A stretch of DNA of 64,000 bases. Origin: JAVBSX01 sp051660685. GTDB lineage: Bacteria > Planctomycetota > Planctomycetia > Pirellulales > Thermoguttaceae. Below are positions 61,301 to 64,000 of this stretch, piece after piece; positions within the stretch are counted from its first letter, which is position 1, and each line of letters starts with the position of its first letter. The notes beneath the pieces are model-generated. The model ran no database searches, was not told the origin of the DNA, and was given only the letters and a program-made list of their open reading frames with translations. The translations under genes and the position numbers were made by a program. The stretch is from positions 1 through 64,000 of the forward strand of contig JBOFQB010000098.1 in NCBI GenBank assembly GCA_051660685.1, given 5' to 3'.

Positions 61301-63437
61301 TACGGTTGATCTTCGTGAAGCTGGTTTGGGATACCAACAGGTTTCGACGGTCCAGTATTACGCTTGGAATCCCGTTGTTTCGGATCGACGTATTGTCTGG
61401 CGTGCTCCAGCCGGTCAAAATTACGTTATGTATTCCGCCGAGTATTTGGGACGTATGGTCAAACAGACGGTTCGGTTCCGGGTGATTGGTGAAACACTTG
61501 TTGAACCGAATGAATACTTTATGGTCACGATAACGGGCGCAACATTGGTTGGAACCGGAAAAATTGACATTGACCCTCAAGACATTATTGATTCGAGCAA
61601 AAATACCGGCGTTATTTGGATTATCAACGATGATGGGAACATGGACTTTGGCGATTTGCCCGCTTCGTATGGAACATTGCTGAAGGATGATGGTGCGCGG
61701 CATTTGGTGTCGGCGACGAATCCTCTTGCAATGTATAATCCGAATAAACCGGGTGTTACCGTTGATACAGAAAAAGAGGGTGTGCCGAGTTCGGATGCAA
61801 AAGGTGATGATCTGAATAATTCCAAGGGGAATGATGAACAGGGTGTCGTGTTCGTCAATGAATGGAAACCGGGACAGGAAGTAACCGTTGAGATTTATGT
61901 GAACGAAGATTGTTACTTGAACGCCTTTGCCGATTGGAATTTGAACGGACAGTTTGGAACCCGGAATCTGGGAAGTATTCAGTCCCGTTATCTTTCGGAT
62001 ACAATTGATCGTAACGAACGGTTGGAGATGTTGCCCGATTTCAAAGCGATTGCAGAGAACGGCTTGATTTCCAGAAACGAAACCGGCTTGGGTTGTGCGT
62101 TGAAAGCGGGCAAGAACACGATTACCTTTACGGTTCCGCGAGATGCCAAAGTTGGTAACACTTATGCCCGATTCCGGGTCAGTTCTGAGGGCGGGTTGTC
62201 GTTCTCAGGACAGGCATTTGACGGAGAAATCGAGGATTATCGCGTTACGGTTGTTGCATCCTCTTTTGAACCGGTTCGATATGATGCTCGGACACAGACC
62301 GTTCACGTTGAAGGGTCGCTTTTGAGTGATACGACGACGATTAAGCGGGTTGATATGAGCGGGAAACTGGAGATTACGCATAATGGAACCCGATACACGT
62401 TTGATCCGAAGGACAAACCGGTTCAAGCGATTTCGTACAATGGAATGTATGGATCGAATACAGTGACGTTTATGGGATTGGCGGAAGATGCCGAAGAGGT
62501 CATTCTCCGACCCTACGTCATTGAAGAGGGGGTCAGTCTATCCCGGGGTGAAATCAAGGGGACGGGTCTTACCGTTTCGTTGGTCAATGCGAGAAATGTC
62601 AATTTTGACGGCGGAGTTGGGACATCGACGATCCCGGCGTTGGTCGATTCGGTTATCATGTACGATTCCCCAGATAGTGATGTGTTACAGATGTTCCCTG
62701 ATAAAACATCCTTTAGCGGTTCGACGTTTAAGTACCTTGTCCAGAATGTTGATTATGCAACAGTCATGTCCGAAAATGGCGGTTATGATGAATGTTGGCT
62801 TTATGGACAAGGGAAAGCGGGCAATGAGTTGTATTTGAGCAACACAATGGTTGCTTTGTGGAACGATAACGTGGACGGTAAAGGTCGTGCATTTGGCGAA
62901 TACGTTTATGGATTCAAAGGTGTTCATGTTGACAATGGAGCGGGCGCAAACGGCAAAGCGGTTGTGGACGGGACGGAAACGAATTTCGTTGACCTGACAT
63001 TCCGTCGCGGTTATTTGTCCTCGCCGCATTTGTTGGCAGGAACGATGATTCAGGGGACGCAACGAGACGGTTTGAGTGTCAATTTTGACGTGTTCGGTTT
63101 TACGCAACAGTCGGTTTATGCGAATGTTAATGCAACAGATTCGCAATCAATCGCGCTGATTGCCGGGACGATTGAACAGGAATGGTTGGTCGGGCGTCGA
63201 GTGCAGGATTCGCATTACACGTCCAATCAGACGGTTGATTCGCTCAAGTTGCTTTCTCTGAACGCGAAAGATTTGGAAGAAGATGCGATTCTGGAACTTT
63301 TGGCGTTCGATCATGTAACGGCAAAAGCGGTTGCCGGAAAACCGGGCGCGACGAGTTTGAGGGACATTAAGACGCTTGATGTCAACCTTGTTTTTGAAGG
63401 TCCCTGGAAGGATGCAACATTTCCTTTAGTTGATTGA
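43380..63437 (+). CDS. Giant multidomain surface protein (6,685 aa)
   Basis: The ATG at 43380 follows GGGGAG at seven bases; starts at 43326 (TTG) and 43365 (ATG, overlapping that GGGGAG) are less likely. The N-terminus is hydrophilic, without a Sec signal, and carries a LEPR-XLL-like motif (QLQMEQFEVREMLS, residues 48-61) typical of planctomycete surface proteins. Approximate domain order: SbsA-like Ig (65-160); matrixin-like region without zinc ligands (430-570); PPC domain (600-725); right-handed beta-helix (780-1900) interrupted by three related modules (1149-1560); PPC-like domain (1970-2310) with a fourth module; propeller-like stretch (2580-3060); jelly-roll/LamG-like region (3100-3550); second beta-helix (4180-4350); three GEVED domains (4760-5415); SdrD-B domain (5417-5530); Calx-beta (5534-6085) split by a propeller; a fourth GEVED (6090-6295); unique C-terminus. 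It is probably a cell-surface or extracellular protein for adhesion or wall structure. No sorting motif is visible at the end. Confidence 0.93.
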   Translation: MRFWDSIFGNSDSSNSGKTENSEQKGKKGGSRGLFAPNKAKSNLTNRQLQMEQFEVREMLSIGGPQLNTIFVNQDENQAIDLKSTMNIAPTSLLFRFSEGQQIDTKTLTTGIEVYRAGTKTPVPIGSVELGDFSNEVIVRFAENLPNDMYTISLIGGDTNSLSLKNLDGKAFYNPDGPDYDLQNVKFELQLGAQVTAVVPQPVVRNTSGGLEQQSNVIEVYFTPETVLKNAGDAKFYQLIVTKNTLNPGDDVVVVPTRVVYEPGVTVDGKVVNRAKLYFEKDDTGTAITNLSALGTGSFRLRIGEEYIATNTQILDLTGQNEKVGDTFHTAYNVNLNLFNTAQSGPQSLIIQSEIERQYDPTEYPGANDNPGHRSLPNFFGDSTENHFFGGESVMGYNRDVYDGPSIIYYNFQYILGSVLDSKGNPTSAKYYNNITETQKNLARQALDMYSRYLGIQFIETADQGFTIAMGDMAWLGPGRDVEGVDSHKYVFDDGTWRYKLIGEYDPSLLMSDYDPSTFSSSIVLDQNYTWGPDVYGGNWFQTVVRGIGFGIGLGYAADLMPGTDMRFGVIPVQDGNGYNMYTEKVYPGLEDLIHGQYLFRPDSIDVDMYKFQLEKGGTFSAEILAERANAASQLDATIALYRQITKRTPDGQTYTSYELVSRNDDYFSNDSFLEMYLEAGTYFIGVSSSGNDQYDPQMTGTGEGGKTVGTYELRLNFSPSGTERLAPETFKDETNGFLAGKDTNVKFDGNQDGVPGGTYNYWFNVQQSTNQPAQSNNATNLNTINRVLYVDNSGRQYNADGTPKSIDPNKLRLATEVGDGTIAKPFVTIEVALEFAAKAQQLLEAAGIKDSSVIVRIIGNDLSKVTKDTDIKAYEIGKNPNNNANLTDGAKFDVPKGVSVVIDAGVVIKMNGANITVGSSDQNIDRSGGSIQLLGTPVHSVRITSYMDQMIGVKTNPQKTEGAPGNWGGIVIRNDLDYEFIKNYNPANGRTPREVLETQGIFLNYVSNADIRYGGGTISTTDRTIYDPIHVVDARPTITFSTIQYSAHAAISASPKSFEETRFQSWDHLNPYTLDYERIGLHIHGNIVTLNSMNGLLVQVQTQVGKPIQKIEVAARFDDTDIVHILSENLILAGQAGGNYLSAPTSRGLYYNQVTQRVAIDVTLGTVKAPTRPQDGDYFTLVDGETSVTFEYNHVDYDSVTNPNRVVKGRIAIDIYSSDTPAEIARKTVLAINAVNSNQEVYEKIGATNYAKYLLANQKLTPNQFKITAEQDGSGFYLKSTGQRLEIKGMCSGTAPTVGGLTFNQNNNQMLVDVGSTQSPTRPGDGDFFTLLYGDIASVTFEYQYVDASGQRIVADNPNRKVFADRVVIGILATDSAEVIAQKTAHAISSVYRIAKYPLFAVQAEYSANGKGFTLKTDGLPVFTDGVKDGTVTTTTGLTFNPVDNVIHIDYSLSNPVRPKDGDFFSIEYEGKTYTFEYNWTNLTGNGWGVRPGNIAININGATALAADIATATRNAINRTIFQSNNNNLRAEGIGAEIRLVSPSSPFAIEGIRGQLQNGEVNITNPGGVAGMIKSRTNGSLVVDPGIVTKSNNARIELEMGTQLLAEGTVDQPIIFTSLYDTRFGAGGTFKTSSKSGGTAVGVLQPGNWAGIIQLPDSHLSIDHAVLAYAGGSSVIEGLSARFNPVEIHEADSRLAHTRFEFNAGNTAGTRTGRGSITPAVIYVHGSQPIILNNSFFTNLYSDIPTNTPASQWIPKNDAANGLAVISINSNALNAKAQKDSGRNTAGVARNTQYDDNYGPLVRENRLSNNTVNGMVVRGEVLTTESVWDDTDIAHVLFTEIIVPNFHHEGGLRLMSDRANSLVIKMLGSKAGFTASGTPLEIEDRIGGAIQIVGVANYPVVFTSLKDDSVGTGLDIRGQVQYDTNNTYHYNATLKKWVDNSVAMPGDWRSIKLAQYSNDRNILVVKEFERSNDEKDSNGTTSSAQYLGYLAQNMKSGDDVQRLGFTVYGSTRQSAPNEADVYKFTADAGTEIWVDIDRTGRWFDTIIEILDQDGKIVASSDNSFYEGVDNYGNYINRVYDKYGNVQDSGTTSGFNGANNAFSMNKDAWNRSQTGIAGVSRNVLNSTDRDTNRLEFDETDGIGYNDLYSTNTRDAGLRFVTAGPGTKDYFVRVRSVLSISWANSLDPVIDQGKSFFIMDENKANPQKIEYILDFNKTWEESSAVRSTQAGATNKVTIGLKDIDPEFGDTYASRIVAAINKFSKTANEYLNVAADLVSSRLNDPNPIIRIDGTGLFFNPGATSLVLQENSSGTYELQVRLQEQNEIAGSQISYADIRYATNGIEAYGFPQHSPITGEVQFRDKVEILNGMQVSYMGNLLQSNQGSLSAAGYLQSLTDVNWYAFNMNPAGLSEYYGYSFLWPSIFDIDYADGLTRPDLSIWVFDRVGSLIYMGTDSNVADDRPGPNTDINISKLGSGTVGPNDPFIGPALLGESVLAGYLPEGTEGAPVGTYFVAVTSKYVIPYAMSSFLTASPYNSSTRIEPIDTITRVVDEGVQSGQDLRANNNRGYTSESEKFEEGQRLVLTPDEFHLGDVVMYVTMDDPGTGESKIYMINPATGAVQTVANTGQSAWGYDATRVGYDISMAYDSRLLTTFTELNHLYLVDVNTGNYASSDWRGTNTLIQSHWWGQGGIEAVPDSVGTATSLRVQAIASSAPGDFIRDWNSKYGPYVSDWAYTLVVGDMSYGTLVNDPDATSIPETYTSNENVLYLLDPYGKAVGITEYLKNWNYGAGDKVRPLSNYIPIATFNNRDTVKYDREYYYVDPEDPVYRDPLNPGGYAYDAEKGEWSTERSDDATGWIFDFFSVGVPNQFQNVGEVITGMTFDSDGGNLYVGTDRGGIYRVKGWSSNPGGFPDDGKSYGYMPLAEDVPEVVITTKGTWFEDYSYVDAKTGERIRVTGSGGPSLEFVGYLLDDAGNPLSVSGLDLGPQTVENAAYKQTIFATVTNTDSGASQIVAFDPKKLDASDLRGLPVSTAGPNARPTFLEPIFYNGSKAITIPGNITGLTFSKVDYNLWHRTQVDSDVKPPTPSTIRPAGQYGTLGEAQQVGASLTDAKYLPGNGASWYFGLEMPNPLIVDGQPNANWMTSGINQFGPDRSGYKPAANIDPADPWITPGPSDTGGTRVGSYDMPGGAYGSLTSNAFDLTDYCAEDKPMIYFSYKMDGDESDPLGNALQYGDDTIMVYVTADGYNWERVAASSYELISHPTNPTDPTNYTSLAGDNRWRQARLDLSRYAGKTDVKVKFVFSTAGGQVGLGKIDEAGTLFTAVPASRLFDTRGQVVSDTRPVILPDGSHEDYFPSVGVTGLNQQHPNLQSDSAFVLGEYNNLLVPFTSLTTPAGLASTVTYRYAQGFSMFVPSTPGAQNRGSLTDSIRIESSQGYVVTISYSDLVNGDLNTLRSLSTEEFMGRLIDEINRRFAMQDTSEQVTASRYTVYGGAVSKLNPYYGQEIYFENVKTISTTNANLVITGSGSSGTTSADITDDNILQRLSQMSVNELLHWLNANSSKMASVDRLNAYVPVPIRGDMTSEEVAASVTFMVNLTMNDDLKAYLATYPSADTGSGWKALDQFFDFGYKTYSGDYVPGTLYNMQFGDWARDQYGNLDPRMLTTLYGTSGVLNEQGQPLELFGLTRDGDAADGSNGRTVIQKGDGERAYRNANGDVVRGNGDLVTDTRILSNVFVPANKNTMQRTMRLDVTRNMNMDYGAVGSGTTAQMTLVGKGTLWYQDDTPFDITELQRQVYANDVKEFKAGGMSAFPRELQGANPEERLASVFWYGEENEYGKYWNNTLYDASKDNVVRRGNDNVHGGIFIDNIIVGAAGRGEMVSNAVPGNTGFLSLANPLSDPAIKKIVEDISARTGQDVSGVIERYIKFRVPVDTVQSGAYELNIRRGAETVSYIPSSGNSPYPLELMEIRNLSYNRATPISPIHVNERLTNGITIATPLVSEVYHGQKFSISDGVNKVDFCFLSDELVGSTGGAEKILFSSNDTVETLAKKIVEAINKAYAVKKINVSASPFTNGNLIDLFDAVDFKNGGLLPVPNHDTDSEEYKAWYIQNGEGGKPIKHIIYGPIYATPEYTYNGSFETYNVDQVMYSRSLQEFLSKDCYASRLYIDPQMGNARVGDTNVERPKGQLVITGTSITASAQAGLVLLPLELSALRPGVVPQLNQVMNSQLPVIDSAGNAIVGANYVPGIAITNNIFAGNPVGIAIGGVEGNVPFARIVNNTFFGIPTEVPGGVLWAGIGIAVGPDASPTIMNNIFAYLDTGISLVDSEMKPIDLQVGTVEEVVALANVFKNNRVNQPAINGRYGTFGNNEYDKMLGENDPLFVMNIYSLFDPETGHLDMSRLNFYLDKDSPAIDTARETLLEREEWYSRYISRLGIPRSTIYAPNTDIYGQTRVADTGTNSSGGGGSNPYVDMGAIDRVDKVPPRATLLKPLDNDDAGIDRNRELGDVVLIDEILNQFIVQLSDVGTGLDRASIANARGKVHSNIVTVYEQVWNVDTQSMEVRKLVQDVDYFADYNSANDQIFLTPTKGRWSNTATYTILLDNDAIPDWSLEVPDIMALIRSGEDVHFWIDGQKFTLDMQGVTSFAIFQQRVMQVIADVNAAQIPSVTINGVDPQYLALIPEQYRYVQAVPKMVGTTPVGISFIQAPYVHCDSFDVEVVKEYGTTVEEAIRGITIPGVEVLLNGIRDRAGNSLLMNRPNGQTYFTVVMTGYDYGDALPASYDLVNGVLDPARHIVYTGYNLGKGVTVEPYPLRSDHRIGPDGKQVHGDRYDDGVELDVLVPGKTIDVSIYITSKNEAFSEVNSIVGYVNAFFDWDQSGSWDVAQDERMEWLDETTGNWSRGAVPVKAGQNTIKMRVPTTTKSGAIIQEGEIFARFRFSSTGRDAAGMQLGPNGLTADGEVEDYKFLVASHPKSYGDAPQGRYLDPYTGQYVEYKYPVTKDSGGAWHATDLKYGVNKTTNKAEVIDATKEESAYTKIAGLHFGPLAPLAHLDAQMNADATMNKTDDGVASLMYKENAQAGRNTTIFISGKATTLNVEITIPAALIQYMQENPTARVYFSSWFDFLGEHDWTNNSVSVSRTLSFSDIQGLTRIVGTDRYVLPISVNVPAGFTEDRVSFARFRVSSSPILGPGGPGAGEAAIDGEVEDYMIFISKEQTNHPVSSQVQAPSGDTEESQLPQEGAISGKDATHTVVMTGGTPNQPVMLGKNIVWWFDREKFPDVMDSWVKGDLNGNDGVELPSVTVGNKTYENVIYAGEGKETVATVQPTKAGRVSVWIDWNGDGIYSADERVVNPATGNNWFEVDPTNPSSCRLSIPGFDLGSRASFETKALFRYTLSGDHTGLDAYNHAMSGEAEEYTVTIVNGRSSITGMVYNDMNGNGTHEPYEPGIAGVEVWLWDNATKQGNPVMVTWTDRLGNYTFPMLYPGEYWVEQREILLQEGEKKWTPTEPRDNQGKPVKVYHVEGLDDGEERERVNFGNYKPGVVSVGNATVVEGNSGYTYVDVDVYMTGSIGAQTEITLTTGDGTAFAGLDYVGETQKVVFSGNETLEAAWNVRQITSNLGVEMGQYDLAISGGSLSYVTKIGSTWQVMVESLDDPNGSFMLTNSARDSIASQVVEVTKKDANGKILVDEQGRVVREVHVVWLTYNGTGYDLYYSFGSVYDLRTLQQNIHKLKTEDNLSASDPQISKGADGRVYTSWYTKDAGGHCKLFVFEPSAANLSNGVGAVVVPAGNPAVYSGSLPYSGKVSEVKMDGSTIAWTTTDSKVYVSTVVNGIRETRLISANETGTVSNQRIQLCDGLVVWEHQVVQSNQKTENIAIYNVEKAARVYITQGSAKDSAFSSPTVNQYWVAFEHKTESGYYDIYAVSVDSIDWSAGTQSLDKLGTQLISQKTGTKQHDDVAPQLSGDRIVWRSAVLGTNSWAVYTVDLREAGLGYQQVSTVQYYAWNPVVSDRRIVWRAPAGQNYVMYSAEYLGRMVKQTVRFRVIGETLVEPNEYFMVTITGATLVGTGKIDIDPQDIIDSSKNTGVIWIINDDGNMDFGDLPASYGTLLKDDGARHLVSATNPLAMYNPNKPGVTVDTEKEGVPSSDAKGDDLNNSKGNDEQGVVFVNEWKPGQEVTVEIYVNEDCYLNAFADWNLNGQFGTRNLGSIQSRYLSDTIDRNERLEMLPDFKAIAENGLISRNETGLGCALKAGKNTITFTVPRDAKVGNTYARFRVSSEGGLSFSGQAFDGEIEDYRVTVVASSFEPVRYDARTQTVHVEGSLLSDTTTIKRVDMSGKLEITHNGTRYTFDPKDKPVQAISYNGMYGSNTVTFMGLAEDAEEVILRPYVIEEGVSLSRGEIKGTGLTVSLVNARNVNFDGGVGTSTIPALVDSVIMYDSPDSDVLQMFPDKTSFSGSTFKYLVQNVDYATVMSENGGYDECWLYGQGKAGNELYLSNTMVALWNDNVDGKGRAFGEYVYGFKGVHVDNGAGANGKAVVDGTETNFVDLTFRRGYLSSPHLLAGTMIQGTQRDGLSVNFDVFGFTQQSVYANVNATDSQSIALIAGTIEQEWLVGRRVQDSHYTSNQTVDSLKLLSLNAKDLEEDAILELLAFDHVTAKAVAGKPGATSLRDIKTLDVNLVFEGPWKDATFPLVD

Positions 63438-63474
63438 CGGACACAATGACCGGTTAGTCGCAGAACAGCGTTTT

Positions 63475-63501
63475 GCGCGTTTTGGACGGTTCAAAACGCG
63501 C
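63475..63501. terminator. Hairpin after the giant gene
   Basis: GCGCGTTTTG (63475-63484) pairs perfectly with CAAAACGCGC (63492-63501) around a 7-base loop, 38 bases after the giant-gene stop and before convergent flgD. It overlaps the second hairpin of the 30-bp repeat, so the two stems could be alternatives. There is no long T-run. Confidence 0.5.
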
Positions 63502-63525
63502 GATACGTTGTATCGCGGCTAAACG
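63496..63525 (+). repeat. 30-bp dispersed palindromic repeat, copy 2
   Basis: The exact reverse complement of 14706-14735. The core CGCGATAC-GTT-GTATCGCG forms an 8-bp hairpin. Here the flank continues into a second stem that is shortened in the other copy. Confidence 0.8.
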
Positions 63526-63626
63526 GTGATGCTTCTATTATCTACCTCTGTGATTCGCGCGGTATGGTGTATCACTAACGGCGTTTGAGGTCAATTTGAA
63601 TGACTTTGTAAAAGGTGTCAGGCGAG

Positions 63627-64000
63627 TTACCAATCGTTTCCGGCGTTTTCCGTTGCTTTGTCCGCGTTTTCAGAACTTTTTTTGGCTTCTGTCGGAATGA
63701 TTTCCGTAATACTTTCAACCTTGATTGCGTTCAAACCGACGTAAACTTTGGGAACGCCTTCCTCAAAGACGACCCGCTCAACAACCCCGGTCGTCTTGTC
63801 CCCCAACTGATTAACCCCGGTTATTGTTTTACCAATCAGATTGGATGCTGTCGAAACCGATTGACCGAGCATGATCGAATCCAGACTGTTTGTCAATTTG
63901 TCACTCGAAACAATTTGCCGCATCTGGTTGAGTTGCCCCAACATTTCCTTATTGTCAGAAGGATTGAGCGGGTCCTGATTCTGTAACTCCGCAATCATCA
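63627..64000 (-). CDS. flgD: Flagellar hook-capping protein FlgD-like (partial at window edge)
   Basis: FlgD caps the growing flagellar hook and is needed for hook assembly outside the cell. The visible segment MIAELQNQDPLNPSDNKEMLGQLNQM matches the conserved N-terminal FlgD signature, which is normally preceded by 20-60 residues, so the start lies beyond the window. After about 60 residues a beta-rich segment (ASNLIGKTITGVNQLGDKTTGVVERVVFEEGVPKVYVG) follows, then a short charged tail; the protein is short compared with the roughly 220 residues of enteric FlgD. It indicates a flagellar gene cluster to the right of the window. Confidence 0.88.
   Translation of the reverse strand, partial: MIAELQNQDPLNPSDNKEMLGQLNQMRQIVSSDKLTNSLDSIMLGQSVSTASNLIGKTITGVNQLGDKTTGVVERVVFEEGVPKVYVGLNAIKVESITEIIPTEAKKSSENADKATENAGNDW

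Noticed and set aside
43380..63437. Non-ribosomal peptide or polyketide synthase
   Set aside because: The length alone suggested it, but no condensation, adenylation, ketosynthase or carrier motifs are present; the domains are extracellular beta-rich folds.

Overview
The window looks like a chromosomal segment of a moderate-GC planctomycete (Planctomycetota, probably a Pirellulales-type lineage). The evidence is a 6,685-residue surface protein with an N-terminal LEPR-XLL-like motif and GEVED domains, a Tat-exported Gfo/Idh/MocA oxidoreductase, an HzsA-like secreted haem protein, an LTXXQ-like small exported protein, a lysine/alanine-rich H1-like protein, and many planctomycete-type genes of unknown function. 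Taxonomy is inferred from gene content only.

Positions 1-3520 are the end of an integrated mobile element: the 3' part of a replication primase gene, a secreted protein of unknown function, and a tyrosine recombinase that reads straight into a tRNA-Asn gene, the presumed attachment site. Chromosomal housekeeping and export genes follow: malQ, an MBL-fold hydrolase, a CpaB-like SAF protein, an LTXXQ-like protein, a large cysteine-rich secreted protein, a Gfo/Idh/MocA oxidoreductase, a BaiN/HI0933-type flavoprotein, an H1-like protein and a short uvrC.

From 18.6 to 30.4 kb lie two divergent gene sets. The leftward set encodes a YtrA-type GntR regulator, an ABC ATPase, a permease and a large membrane protein, behind a consensus promoter overlapped by an operator-like dyad. 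The rightward set encodes an ABC ATPase, a permease, a membrane-anchored helical protein and a GlcD-like FAD oxidase. Next come proA, a YqgE/AlgH protein, an AT-hook lysine-rich protein behind a near-perfect sigma70-type promoter, a small membrane protein, a glycosyltransferase-like protein, an alpha-solenoid protein paired with the HzsA-like cytochrome, an AlaC-like aminotransferase, and a secreted alpha/beta hydrolase with Asp at the nucleophile position.

Positions 43380-63437 hold a single giant gene. Its product appears to be built by nesting. A recurring module of about 100-130 residues interrupts beta-helix, PPC and Ig-like domains, a beta-propeller interrupts a Calx-beta domain, and a matrixin-like region has lost its zinc ligands. 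A partial flgD-like gene closes the window.

The intergenic DNA is rich in dispersed repeats: a MITE-like element present in two inverted copies, one flanked by a 12-bp direct repeat; a 30-bp perfect repeat at 14.7 and 63.5 kb in opposite orientations; GCGGGC/GCCCGC palindromes; CGCAGAG-type repeats; and G-tract blocks that give several leftward genes pyrimidine-rich leaders without Shine-Dalgarno sequences. I saw no CRISPR array, rRNA or second tRNA.
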